Positions 1 through 7,986 of a DNA stretch of 64,000 bases are shown piece by piece (position 1 is the stretch's first letter; every line of letters begins with the position of its first letter). The notes below the pieces were generated by a model. It saw only the letters and a list, made by a program, of their open reading frames with translations. It ran no database searches and was not told the origin of the DNA. Source of the stretch: Aurantibacter sp034110465 (GTDB lineage: Bacteria; Bacteroidota; Bacteroidia; Flavobacteriales; Flavobacteriaceae); the NCBI GenBank assembly GCA_034110465.1, contig JAWUZD010000007.1, positions 1 through 64,000 of the forward strand, written 5' to 3'. The position numbers and the translations under genes are program-made.

Positions 1-57
1 GTAAAGGCAGTAATGTCATAGCCAAGTAGTACTAATACCCCATAGACTTATGTACGC
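1..57 (+). rRNA. rrl: 23S rRNA, 3' end (partial)
   Basis: The window opens inside the last bases of a large-subunit rRNA gene. The stretch around 21-50 (gccaagtagtactaatacc, then cttatgtacgc) matches the conserved 3' end of flavobacterial 23S rRNA. The exact mature 3' end cannot be set from sequence alone; about 57 is an estimate, because a hairpin typical of a processing spacer starts at 58. A 5S gene follows on the same strand, so this is the tail of an rRNA operon. Confidence 0.85.
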
Positions 58-77
58 TTCCCGCCGAAAGGCGGGAG
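58..77 (+). other. GC-rich spacer hairpin after 23S rRNA
   Basis: A perfect inverted repeat, cccgcc / ggcggg with a GAAA tetraloop at 66-69, directly follows the 23S 3' end. It is one of the few GC-rich structures in an AT-rich region. It has no U-tract, so it is probably a transcript-processing or stabilising hairpin of the rRNA spacer and not a terminator (inference). The remainder of the spacer (78-210) shows no tRNA. Confidence 0.6.
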
Positions 78-210
78 CAGCCTCTGTTTAATTGAAAATA
101 CGATATTATTTTACCAGTAGTTTAACTTATTCGTTATTGATGAATTTAAGTATTCAAGGATGTATATATGTATTTATTTATGTGTTTATCATCTGTCAAT
201 GACAACCAAT

Positions 211-320
211 TTAGGGTGGCTATAGCATTGGGGCTCACCTCTTCCCATACCGAACAGAGAAGTTAAGCCCAATTGCGCCGATGGTACTGCATTTATGTGG
301 GAGAGTAGGTCGCCGCCTTT
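211..320 (+). rRNA. rrf: 5S rRNA
   Basis: About 110 nt with the 5S hallmarks: the conserved block cccataccgaacagagaagt followed by taagcc, and the 3' block gggagagtaggtcgccgcc. The 5' segment gggtggc (214-220) can pair with gccgcct (312-318) to close the terminal helix I. It lies about 150 nt downstream of the 23S end, in the usual 16S-23S-5S order. Mature ends may differ by a few bases. Confidence 0.93.
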
Positions 321-346
321 CTTTATACTGAGACAATCAGTGTATA

Positions 347-380
347 AAACCTCATATCTAACGATATGAGGTTTTTTTTT
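347..380 (+). terminator. rRNA operon terminator
   Basis: Inverted repeat aaacctcatat / atatgaggttt with a 6-nt loop, followed by an uninterrupted T-tract to 380. It sits about 27 nt after the 5S gene and is a textbook intrinsic terminator for the rRNA operon. Confidence 0.9.
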
Positions 381-452
381 ACTTTTTTTTGAAATAAATG
401 ACATCTTAAACGTTATTATATAAGATATTCTTTTTTCTTTGTAAAATACTTT

Positions 453-1472
453 ATGAAACAATTTTTAAGTATTTTTTTTCTTTTATATATATCAAGCCTA
501 AAAGGTCAAGTTGGTGGTGAATCTGTATATCAGTTTTTGAATCTTTCTTCTTCTGCAAGACAAATTGCTTTGGGTGGTGAAACTCTTAATATTATGGATG
601 ATGTAAATCAACCGATATGGAATCCTTCGGTTATTAATCCAGAGATAGATAATAATCTATCGGTAAATTACTCTAGTTATTTAGCCGGAATTAATATTGG
701 TTCTATTTCGTATGCAAAAACACTTTCGAGAAGATTTGGAACGCTTCATGGCAGTATTAAATATTTAGATTATGGATCTATTATTGGTGCTGATGAATTT
801 GGTGTTGAAACTGGAAATTTCAGTGCTAATGATATTGCAATTTCTGTTGGTTATGCTTTTAATATACCTCGATCAAATTTCTTTTTTGGCGCTAATTTGA
901 AATTTATAAATTCTACCATTAGTAATTACACTTCTTTTGGTACTGCTATCGACTTTGCATTACTTTACTACAGTGAATACAAGCCTTTTTCTTTCACTAT
1001 CGTAGCAAGAAATATTGGAACACAGCTAAAACCTTTCAATGGTATTCAAGAAAAAATACCTCTAAAAATTGCTTTGGGTGTTTCTTATCGATTGCAATAT
1101 GTTCCTTTAAAATGGTATGGAACTTTGGATAATTTGCAACAATGGGATATCTCCGTATCAAATCCATCGAGTCAAACAGTTGATTTAGAAGGGAATGTGG
1201 CGACAGAGAATATTAATTTTTTAAATAATATGTTCCGTCACATCATCATTGGTGCAGAGTTGTTTCCTGATAGTGTGATTAATATACGTGCTGGATATAA
1301 TTTTAGAAGAGCACGTGAATTAGCGTTACAAAATGCGAGAACATTTAGTGGTGTTTCTTTAGGTTTTGGTATTAAAATGAATAAATTTAAGTTCAATTAT
1401 GCATATTCTAAATTTCACGCCGCTGCTAATGCGAGCACTTTTAGTTTATTAATTAATCTAGACAGACGATAA
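453..1472 (+). CDS. porQ: Type IX secretion system protein PorQ
   Basis: A 339-residue protein with an N-terminal signal peptide (about residues 1-18, ending ..SSLKG) followed by a run of amphipathic beta-strands, as expected of an outer-membrane barrel of the PorV/PorQ superfamily. The opening after cleavage (GGESVYQFLNLSSSARQIALGG) and the length fit PorQ, which belongs to the T9SS cell-surface machinery that attaches cargo proteins. Its stop lies 2 nt before cmk, and porQ-cmk adjacency is common in Bacteroidota, supporting PorQ over its relative PorV. T9SS cargo is present elsewhere in this window (34.2-35.1 kb). Confidence 0.85.
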   Translation: MKQFLSIFFLLYISSLKGQVGGESVYQFLNLSSSARQIALGGETLNIMDDVNQPIWNPSVINPEIDNNLSVNYSSYLAGINIGSISYAKTLSRRFGTLHGSIKYLDYGSIIGADEFGVETGNFSANDIAISVGYAFNIPRSNFFFGANLKFINSTISNYTSFGTAIDFALLYYSEYKPFSFTIVARNIGTQLKPFNGIQEKIPLKIALGVSYRLQYVPLKWYGTLDNLQQWDISVSNPSSQTVDLEGNVATENINFLNNMFRHIIIGAELFPDSVINIRAGYNFRRARELALQNARTFSGVSLGFGIKMNKFKFNYAYSKFHAAANASTFSLLINLDRR

Positions 1473-1474
1473 AT

Positions 1475-2170
1475 ATGATTGATAAAATTACAATTGCAAT
1501 TGATGGATTTTCATCTACAGGTAAAAGCACAATAGCAAAAGCATTGGCAAAACAGTTGGGGTATATTTATGTTGATACAGGTGCTATGTATAGAGCAGTA
1601 ACTCTTTTTGCTATGAATTATGGTTTAGTTTCCTCTCATAATTTTGATTGGAAAGCACTTGAGAATAGATTGTCTAGTATTACCCTTACTTTTAAATTTA
1701 ATCCAGATCTAGGTTTCGCTGAAATGTTTTTGAATGGTGATAATGTTGAAAAAGAAATTAGAACTCTGGAGGTATCTCAATTGGTGAGTAAAGTTTCGGC
1801 AATTTCATCTGTGAGAAGAAAGTTAGTTCTTGAACAGCAAGAAATGGGTAAATACAAAGGGATTGTAATGGACGGTAGAGATATTGGTACGGTTGTTTTT
1901 CCGGATGCTGAAATCAAACTTTTTATGACTGCTTCTGCCGATACAAGGGCTCAAAGACGTTATAAAGAATTGATAGCTAAAGGGGACGTTGTTAGTTATG
2001 AAGAAATTTTACAGAACGTAGTTGAAAGAGATCATTTAGATTCTACTCGTAAAGATTCTCCACTTATTAAAGCGGACGATGCTATTGAAATTGATAATTC
2101 TGACCTAGGTTTAAAGGAACAATTTGACAAAATTTATGCTTTAATCCAAAAAAAACAACTAATAAATTAA
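1475..2170 (+). CDS. cmk: (d)CMP kinase
   Basis: A 231-residue cytidylate kinase that phosphorylates CMP/dCMP with ATP in pyrimidine nucleotide metabolism. The P-loop GFSSTGKS is at residues 11-18, followed by the conserved YVDTGAMYRA acceptor-site segment (about 32-41) and MDGRDIGTVVFPDA (about 128-141), both diagnostic of Cmk. Length is normal. It starts 2 nt after porQ and is probably co-transcribed with it. Its TAA stop overlaps that of the convergent queE gene, with no recognisable terminator between them. Confidence 0.97.
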   Translation: MIDKITIAIDGFSSTGKSTIAKALAKQLGYIYVDTGAMYRAVTLFAMNYGLVSSHNFDWKALENRLSSITLTFKFNPDLGFAEMFLNGDNVEKEIRTLEVSQLVSKVSAISSVRRKLVLEQQEMGKYKGIVMDGRDIGTVVFPDAEIKLFMTASADTRAQRRYKELIAKGDVVSYEEILQNVVERDHLDSTRKDSPLIKADDAIEIDNSDLGLKEQFDKIYALIQKKQLIN

Positions 2171-2796
2171 GGTATATTTAAGTATTTATGTGTTTGTAGT
2201 GATATTTTCCATTTCGGGTTTTTCATCACATAGTCCACAATCAGTTCCGTCATTTTTTCTTTTCGACTCCATTCTGGTTGTAAAAATAATTGACATTTCA
2301 CACCTACTTTTTGGGCTTGTTCTTCTGCAAACCTAAAATCTGTTTTGTTATGAATTATCATTTTTAATTCATCTGCCTCTTTGTAAACTTCTTCTAAAGG
2401 TAGTTTCGTTTTCTTTGGAGACAAACAAAACCAGTCCCATTTCCCTGAAAATGAATATGCTCCTGAGGTTTCGATATGTGTTTTTATCTTGTTTTTTTGA
2501 AGCAATTCTGTAATATAATCCATAGACCACATTAATGGTTCTCCACCTGTAATAACAACTGTGTTGGCATGTTTTGTTACGTTTTTAACAATGGTGTCTG
2601 CTAATGTAGGTGGGTGTAAATCTGCATTCCAACTTTCTTTTACATCACACCAATGGCATCCGACATCGCATCCTCCAACTCTAATAAAGTATGCTGCTGT
2701 TCCTGTATGGGATCCTTCGCCTTGTATTGTATAAAATTCTTCCATTAGCGGAAGCATGATACCTTGATTTACTAAATCTTGTGTTTTCTTATCCAT
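2167..2796 (-). CDS. queE: 7-carboxy-7-deazaguanine synthase (radical SAM)
   Basis: A 209-residue radical SAM enzyme converting 6-carboxytetrahydropterin to 7-carboxy-7-deazaguanine in queuosine/deazapurine synthesis. The [4Fe-4S] motif CxxxCxxC is at Cys43, Cys47 and Cys50 in GGCDVGCHWCD. EEFYTIQGEG precedes it and TGGEPL (about residues 79-84) is the SAM-binding GGE motif. Other queuosine genes are not in this window. The gene points leftward and its stop overlaps that of cmk. Confidence 0.93.
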   Translation of the reverse strand: MDKKTQDLVNQGIMLPLMEEFYTIQGEGSHTGTAAYFIRVGGCDVGCHWCDVKESWNADLHPPTLADTIVKNVTKHANTVVITGGEPLMWSMDYITELLQKNKIKTHIETSGAYSFSGKWDWFCLSPKKTKLPLEEVYKEADELKMIIHNKTDFRFAEEQAQKVGVKCQLFLQPEWSRKEKMTELIVDYVMKNPKWKISLQTHKYLNIP

Positions 2797-2909
2797 TGTT
2801 ATTCTGATCCACCAAAAGGTTTTTAAAAATGCAAAGGTAGTTTTTTGATTAGCAAGAATAAAAAGAATAATTAATTAATTCTAACCTCTTAAAAATCAAA
2901 TGATTTTTG

Positions 2910-2917
2910 TAAATTTG
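2910..2917 (+). promoter_or_regulatory. Probable -7 promoter box of rpsA
   Basis: TAAATTTG matches the Bacteroidota -7 consensus TAnnTTTG. A clear -33 TTG at the expected distance is not visible. If used, transcription would start near 2923 and give an rpsA leader of about 118 nt. Confidence 0.5.
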
Positions 2918-2968
2918 CACTCCTTTTTACGATAACAGATTTGAGAAAGGAATGAAACAAATTATTTT

Positions 2969-3003
2969 ATAAAAACAACTCTTGGCGTTTTTATCGTTAA
3001 AAA
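2969..3003 (+). promoter_or_regulatory. rpsA leader with two alternative hairpins
   Basis: In the 5' untranslated leader of rpsA, ataaaaac (2969-2976) can pair with gtttttat (2987-2994), a perfect 8-bp stem. The same T-rich arm (2988-2993) can instead pair with taaaaa (2998-3003). The two stems are mutually exclusive. Ribosomal protein S1 often represses its own mRNA, so a switch is conceivable, but AT-rich pairings of this length can arise by chance. Confidence 0.35.
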
Positions 3004-3040
3004 TCTGAAAAACAATAAGATACAAAAATTAGTTTCAGGC

Positions 3041-4864
3041 ATGTCTGAAGAAACAAAAAACACTGAAGAGCAAGTAGTTGCTGCTGAAGTACAAGAAACA
3101 GTTATAGAGACTGTTAATCCAGAACAATTTTTAGCTGACTTTAACTGGCACAAATACGAACAAGGTATTGAAGCTGTTGATGAAGCAAAATTAGTAGAAT
3201 TTGAAAAAGCGTTAGAAGGAACTGTAGGTTTCGTAAACGAACGTGATGTCATCGAAGGAACTGTAATTAGAATTACAGACAGAGATGCGATCATTGACAT
3301 CAATTCTAAATCTGAAGGAGTTATCTCGTTGAAAGAATTTCGTTACAACCAAGCATTAGCTGAAGGAGATAAAGTAGAAGTATTGGTTGACAAGAGAGAA
3401 GATTCTTCTGGTCAATTAGTATTATCACACAAAAAAGCAAGAGTTATTAAAGCATGGGAACGTGTTAATAATGCTCATGAAACGGGTGAAGTAGTTAACG
3501 GTTTTGTTAAATGTAGAACTAAAGGTGGTATGATTGTAGATGTTTTCGGAATCGAAGCATTCTTACCAGGTTCTCAGATTGATGTGAAACCAATTAGAGA
3601 TTACGACCAATACGTAGAGAAAACAATGGAATTCAAAGTTGTAAAAATCAACCATGAATTTAAGAATGTTGTTGTTTCTCATAAAGCATTAATTGAAGCT
3701 GATATCGAAATTCAAAAGAAAGAGATTATTGGTCAATTAGAAAAAGGACAAGTATTAGAAGGTATTGTTAAAAATATTACTTCTTATGGTGTCTTTATAG
3801 ATCTTGGTGGTGTTGATGGATTAGTACATATTACTGATTTATCTTGGTCTCGTATCAATCATCCAAACGAGATTGTAGAATTAGATCAGAAATTAAATGT
3901 TGTAATCTTAGATTTCGACGAGAACAAATCAAGAATCCAATTAGGTCTTAAGCAATTATCTAAACATCCTTGGGATGCATTAGGAGAAACTGTTGCTGTA
4001 GGTGATAAAGTAAAAGGTAAAGTTGTTGTAATCGCAGATTACGGTGCATTTATTGAAGTTGCTGAAGGTGTTGAAGGTTTAGTTCACGTTTCTGAAATGT
4101 CTTGGTCTACACATTTACGTTCTGCTAACGATTTCGTTAAAGTAGGAGATGAGGTTGAAGCTCAAATCTTAACTTTAGATCGTGAAGATCGTAAAATGTC
4201 TCTTGGTATTAAGCAATTAAATCCAGATCCATGGACAGATATTACATCTAAGTATCCAGTAGCTTCTAAGCATACAGGAACTGTACGTAACTTTACAAAC
4301 TTTGGTGTTTTTGTTGAATTAGAAGAAGGTATTGATGGGTTAATTTACATCTCAGACTTATCTTGGACTAAGAAAATTAAGCATCCAAGTGAATTCTGTA
4401 ACGTTGGAGATAAATTAGACGTTGTAGTATTAGAATTAGATGTTGAAGGACGTAAATTATCTTTAGGTCATAAACAAACTACTGATAATCCTTGGGATAA
4501 GTACGAAACTGAATTTGCAGTTGGTACTAAACATACTGCTGAGTTAACTGAGATTGTAGACAAAGGTGCTACAATTGACTTTAACGAAGATATTGTTGCT
4601 TTTGTTCCTTCTCGTCATTTAGAGAAAGAAGATGGTAAACAAGTTAAGAAAGGTGAAACTGCAGAATTTGTTGTTATTGAATTTAACAAAGAATTTAAGC
4701 GTGTAGTAGCTTCTCATACAGCTATCTTTAAAGCAGAAGAAATGCAAAATGTAAAAGCTCAAGCTAAGAAAGCTGAAGCTCAAGCAGCAGAATCAAAGCC
4801 TACTTTAGGTGATGCTAATGATGCGTTACAAGCATTAAAAGATAAAATGGATGGAAAAGCATAA
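3041..4864 (+). CDS. rpsA: 30S ribosomal protein S1
   Basis: A 607-residue protein with an acidic N-terminus and six successive S1/OB-fold RNA-binding repeats, starting near residues 65, 145, 235, 320, 410 and 490. The best-preserved copies contain GVFIDLGGVDGLVHITDLSW and GVFVELEEGIDGLIYISDLSW-like cores. Repeats 2 and 6 are more divergent. The Ala/Lys/Glu-rich tail is typical of Bacteroidota S1. It recruits mRNA to the 30S subunit, particularly relevant in a lineage that rarely uses Shine-Dalgarno pairing. It is a single-gene unit with its own leader and a strong terminator. Confidence 0.97.
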   Translation: MSEETKNTEEQVVAAEVQETVIETVNPEQFLADFNWHKYEQGIEAVDEAKLVEFEKALEGTVGFVNERDVIEGTVIRITDRDAIIDINSKSEGVISLKEFRYNQALAEGDKVEVLVDKREDSSGQLVLSHKKARVIKAWERVNNAHETGEVVNGFVKCRTKGGMIVDVFGIEAFLPGSQIDVKPIRDYDQYVEKTMEFKVVKINHEFKNVVVSHKALIEADIEIQKKEIIGQLEKGQVLEGIVKNITSYGVFIDLGGVDGLVHITDLSWSRINHPNEIVELDQKLNVVILDFDENKSRIQLGLKQLSKHPWDALGETVAVGDKVKGKVVVIADYGAFIEVAEGVEGLVHVSEMSWSTHLRSANDFVKVGDEVEAQILTLDREDRKMSLGIKQLNPDPWTDITSKYPVASKHTGTVRNFTNFGVFVELEEGIDGLIYISDLSWTKKIKHPSEFCNVGDKLDVVVLELDVEGRKLSLGHKQTTDNPWDKYETEFAVGTKHTAELTEIVDKGATIDFNEDIVAFVPSRHLEKEDGKQVKKGETAEFVVIEFNKEFKRVVASHTAIFKAEEMQNVKAQAKKAEAQAAESKPTLGDANDALQALKDKMDGKA

Positions 4865-4870
4865 TTAGCT

Positions 4871-4900
4871 TTGTCATTCTGTACTTTAATGCAGAACCCA
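4871..4900. repeat. Short dispersed palindrome, copy 1
   Basis: A 30-nt element of the form TTGTCATTCTG-N8-TGCAGAAcCCA between the rpsA stop and its terminator. The flanks match a second copy, in opposite orientation, at 16279-16308 (24 of 30 positions identical, with nearly all differences in the 8-nt centre). Conserved arms with a variable loop are what a REP-like intergenic palindrome looks like. Confidence 0.5.
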
Positions 4901-4910
4901 ATTATATTTT

Positions 4911-4943
4911 AAAAGTCTCTCGTTAATTCGAGAGACTTTTTTT
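4911..4943 (+). terminator. rpsA terminator
   Basis: Perfect 12-bp inverted repeat aaaagtctctcg / cgagagactttt with loop TTAATT, followed by more T residues to 4943. It lies 47 nt after the rpsA stop and is a strong intrinsic terminator. Confidence 0.93.
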
Positions 4944-5063
4944 ATGAACAAGACTATTAGTAAACACTCTTTGTAATGATTGAATTTATAATATTTGTTA
5001 GTTTAATATTTTTAACGATATAAATACTATAACTTACAGTAATCCAAAACAAAATTTTTCTCT

Positions 5064-5071
5064 TACCTTTG
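5064..5071 (+). promoter_or_regulatory. Probable -7 promoter box of pyrR
   Basis: TACCTTTG, an exact TAnnTTTG match, lies 24 nt before the ATG at 5096. It argues for that ATG over the in-frame upstream TTG at 5069, which falls inside the promoter box. Confidence 0.6.
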
Positions 5072-5095
5072 TTTTACAAATATGTCTGCATTACT

Positions 5096-5635
5096 ATGAG
5101 TCAAAAAGTGCTACTTAACGCAACAGAAATTAATATTATACTACATAGATTGGCTTGTCAGCTTATCGAAAACCACAACGACTTTTCTAATACAGTATTA
5201 ATTGGTATTCAGCCAAGAGGTAAATATCTAGCAAATAGATTAGTTTCTATTTTAAAAGAAGATTACGAAATTTCAGAATTAAAATTAGGACATTTAGATA
5301 TAACTTTTTTTAGAGATGATTTTAGAAGAACAGCTAAAACATTAGAAGCAAATCAAACAAAAATAGATTTTTTAGTTGAAGATAAAAATGTGGTTTTTAT
5401 AGACGATGTTTTATATACTGGTAGAAGTATAAATGCAGCATTAACTGCAATTCAATCTTTTGGAAGACCAAGAGAAGTAGAATTGTTAACACTAATAGAT
5501 AGACGTTTTAGTAGGCATTTACCAATTCAACCAAATTATAAAGGAAGACAAGTAGATGCTATTAACAACGAAAAAGTAAAAGTACATTGGCTTGAAAATG
5601 AAGCTGAAGATGCTGTTTATTTAATTGAAAATTAA
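5096..5635 (+). CDS. pyrR: PyrR-like uracil phosphoribosyltransferase / pyr regulator
   Basis: A type I phosphoribosyltransferase of 179 residues from the chosen ATG. The PRPP-binding signature VVFIDDVLYTGRS is at about residues 99-111, preceded by GIQPRGKYLA (PPi loop). The length and the D-D-V-L-Y-T-G-R pattern match PyrR, which in Gram-positives binds pyr mRNA and also makes UMP from uracil. It sits 100 nt upstream of pyrB on the same strand, the expected partner. Whether the RNA-binding role is retained in Bacteroidota is not shown by the sequence. Confidence 0.9.
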   Translation: MSQKVLLNATEINIILHRLACQLIENHNDFSNTVLIGIQPRGKYLANRLVSILKEDYEISELKLGHLDITFFRDDFRRTAKTLEANQTKIDFLVEDKNVVFIDDVLYTGRSINAALTAIQSFGRPREVELLTLIDRRFSRHLPIQPNYKGRQVDAINNEKVKVHWLENEAEDAVYLIEN

Positions 5636-5735
5636 AGATAGTTTAAAAGTAAAGTCACTGTTTAAAACGTAATAGTTTAACATATAAATAATAACAACTG
5701 GCAACTAATGGCTGCCAACTGAATGCTAAAAACAA

Positions 5736-6665
5736 ATGAGCGACTTAAGTGTAAACCACTTGTTAGGTATAAAATACATTACAAATAAGGATATTGACTT
5801 AATCTTTGAAACCGCAGATCATTTCAAAGAAGTTATTAATCGCCCTATTAAAAAAGTACCTTCATTAAGAGATATTACTATAGCTAATTTGTTTTTTGAG
5901 AACTCAACAAGAACAAAGCTTTCTTTTGAGTTAGCAGAAAAACGTCTTTCGGCAGATGTTATTAATTTTTCAGCCGCTCAATCATCAGTTAAAAAAGGAG
6001 AAACATTAATAGATACAGTAAACAATATCTTATCTATGAAAGTAGATATGGTAGTAATGCGTCATCCAAATCCTGGAGCAGGCGTTTTCTTGTCTAAGCA
6101 CATAAATGCATCAATAATAAATGCTGGAGATGGCGCGCATGAGCATCCAACACAAGCATTATTAGATACCTATTCTATTAGAGAACGTTTAGGTGAAGTT
6201 GCTGGTAAAAACGTTGTTATTGTTGGAGATATATTACATAGTCGTGTTGCATTATCCAATATTTATGCATTAAAATTACAAGGCGCTAATGTTATGGTTT
6301 GTGGACCAAATACATTAATACCAAAACACATAGAGAAATTAGGCGTAAAAGTAGAAACAGATTTAAGAAAAGCCTTAAATTGGTGCGATGTTGCTAATAT
6401 GTTACGTGTACAAAATGAACGTATGGATATTAGCTATTTTCCATCAACTAGAGAATATACACAACAATTTGGAGTAGATAAAGCCTTACTAAATTCTTTA
6501 GATAAAGAAATTGTAATTATGCATCCTGGACCTATAAATAGAGGTGTAGAAATTACTAGTGATGTTGCAGATTCAGACCAAGCTATTATTTTAGATCAAG
6601 TTCAAAATGGTGTTGCTGTTCGTATGGCAGTAATTTACCTTTTGGCTTCAAAAATTAAAAATTAA
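5736..6665 (+). CDS. pyrB: Aspartate carbamoyltransferase catalytic subunit
   Basis: A 309-residue enzyme joining carbamoyl phosphate to aspartate in the committed step of pyrimidine synthesis. The carbamoyl-phosphate site FFENSTRTKLSFE has S-T-R-T at 57-60, and the second site HPTQALLD starts at His137. GPINRG and the C-terminal VRMAV stretch are also family features. Length equals the usual catalytic chain. No regulatory subunit (pyrI) lies beside it; pyrR does. A short tggca/tgcca hairpin lies just upstream, but I cannot assign it a role. Confidence 0.97.
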   Translation: MSDLSVNHLLGIKYITNKDIDLIFETADHFKEVINRPIKKVPSLRDITIANLFFENSTRTKLSFELAEKRLSADVINFSAAQSSVKKGETLIDTVNNILSMKVDMVVMRHPNPGAGVFLSKHINASIINAGDGAHEHPTQALLDTYSIRERLGEVAGKNVVIVGDILHSRVALSNIYALKLQGANVMVCGPNTLIPKHIEKLGVKVETDLRKALNWCDVANMLRVQNERMDISYFPSTREYTQQFGVDKALLNSLDKEIVIMHPGPINRGVEITSDVADSDQAIILDQVQNGVAVRMAVIYLLASKIKN

Positions 6666-6666
6666 T

Positions 6667-6999
6667 ATGATTATAGATACAAACGAAAATATTTCAATTA
6701 TTACACAAGAAAAAGTAACGGTAATTGAATTAGTAAAAAAGATTGAAGCTTTATATCCAAAGTTTAAAAATCAACACATTATTATTCAATTAACAAGTTT
6801 AAAAACAATTGTTTTAGAAGACGTTATTGAGTTTTTAAGATTGTCGAAGTTACATCGCGAAGCAAAGAAGTCGTTTGTAATTGTTTCAAACACGTTTGAT
6901 TTAAGCTTGTCTCCAGACGAAATTATAGTAGTTCCAACACGTCAAGAAGCTAAAGATGTGATTGAAATGGAAGATATGGAACGCGATTTAGGTATTTAA
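6667..6999 (+). CDS. Small STAS-like protein upstream of ribonuclease Z
   Basis: A 110-residue soluble protein without signal peptide or membrane segment. The alternating strand/helix pattern (QHIIIQLTSLKTIVLEDVIEF, then KSFVIVSNTFD) resembles a STAS/anti-sigma-antagonist fold, but I cannot name a family with certainty. It starts 1 nt after the pyrB stop and ends 10 nt before rnz, so it is likely co-transcribed with both. Such neighbours are sometimes labelled ribonuclease Z by association, yet it contains no metallo-hydrolase motif. Function unknown. Confidence 0.75.
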   Translation: MIIDTNENISIITQEKVTVIELVKKIEALYPKFKNQHIIIQLTSLKTIVLEDVIEFLRLSKLHREAKKSFVIVSNTFDLSLSPDEIIVVPTRQEAKDVIEMEDMERDLGI

Positions 7000-7009
7000 T
7001 TTTTTTTTA

Positions 7010-7915
7010 ATGAAATTAAATATTTTAGGTTGTTATAGTGCAACACCACGAACTTTTACCAATCCAACCGCACAGGTTTTAGAAATTAATAACCATGTGT
7101 TTTTAATAGATTGTGGCGAAGGTACACAAGTGCAATTACGAAAGCATAAAATAAAGTTTAACCGAATTAAACATATTTTTATTTCGCACTTACACGGCGA
7201 TCATTGTTTTGGTTTGGCAGGATTAATTTCGACATTTAGGTTATTAGGTCGCGAAGCAGATTTACATATTCACGCACCAAAAGGCCTAAAAGAATCTATT
7301 CTACTTCAGCTTAAATTAGGAAATTCTTGGACAAATTATAAATTGATTTTTCACGAGTTAACAAATAAGGAAAGTGATGTTATTTTTGAAGATGAAAACG
7401 TTTCAGTAACCACAATTCCTTTAGACCATAGAGTTTATACCAATGGTTTTTTGTTTAAAGAATCAGAAGGCTACAGAAAATTAGATATGAATGCGGTTTT
7501 AAACGAAGGTATAGATGTAGCTTATTACAGAAAGTTAAAACAAGGCGCAGATGTTCCAAATTTAGCAGGAGAATTGGTTAAAAATGAAACTATGACTAAA
7601 CCTGCAAATCCGCCAAAAAGTTATGCTTTTTGTAGCGATACAGCATATAATGAAGCTATTATTCCAATAATAAAAGAGGCTACAGTTTTGTATCATGAAT
7701 CTACATTTTTAGAACAACACGCAAAATTAGCAGCGCCAACAAAACATAGTACAGCAAAACAAGCAGGAAGTATTGCAAAACAAGCTAATGTTGGAACTTT
7801 AATTTTAGGACATTACTCTACACGTTACAACGATTTAAACGTTTTTAAAACCGAAGCACAAACAGAATTTGATAACGTGCTTTTAGGAGATGACGGAAAA
7901 GTATTCGAGTTTTAG
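7010..7915 (+). CDS. rnz: Ribonuclease Z (tRNA 3' endonuclease)
   Basis: A 301-residue metallo-beta-lactamase-fold nuclease that trims tRNA 3' trailers. The zinc motif HxHxDH is His60, His62, Asp64, His65 in FISHLHGDHCFG. Further ligands are visible as the AFCSDTAY aspartate, the YHEST histidine region, and the C-terminal LGHYSTRY. The size matches the short form RNase Z. It acts in the cytoplasm in the same general pathway as RNase P, whose RNA gene is at 15.9 kb. Confidence 0.95.
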   Translation: MKLNILGCYSATPRTFTNPTAQVLEINNHVFLIDCGEGTQVQLRKHKIKFNRIKHIFISHLHGDHCFGLAGLISTFRLLGREADLHIHAPKGLKESILLQLKLGNSWTNYKLIFHELTNKESDVIFEDENVSVTTIPLDHRVYTNGFLFKESEGYRKLDMNAVLNEGIDVAYYRKLKQGADVPNLAGELVKNETMTKPANPPKSYAFCSDTAYNEAIIPIIKEATVLYHESTFLEQHAKLAAPTKHSTAKQAGSIAKQANVGTLILGHYSTRYNDLNVFKTEAQTEFDNVLLGDDGKVFEF

Positions 7916-7986
7916 TTAATTTCAAAATTTGATGATTATTGATCTAATCATAAGCTAAAAACACTAAATATTCTTAATTTCACCCT

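Noticed and set aside
189..461. 90-codon open frame on the - strand across the 5S gene
   Set aside because: It overlaps 5S rRNA and its terminator; the codons reflect rRNA sequence and no protein family is visible.
453..1472. Alternative call of PorV for the first CDS
   Set aside because: Length, early conserved motif and adjacency to cmk fit PorQ better.
5636..5735. Possible PyrR-binding or attenuator structure before pyrB
   Set aside because: Only a 5-bp tggca/tgcca hairpin is visible, with no terminator/antiterminator pair and no match to the known PyrR loop sequence.
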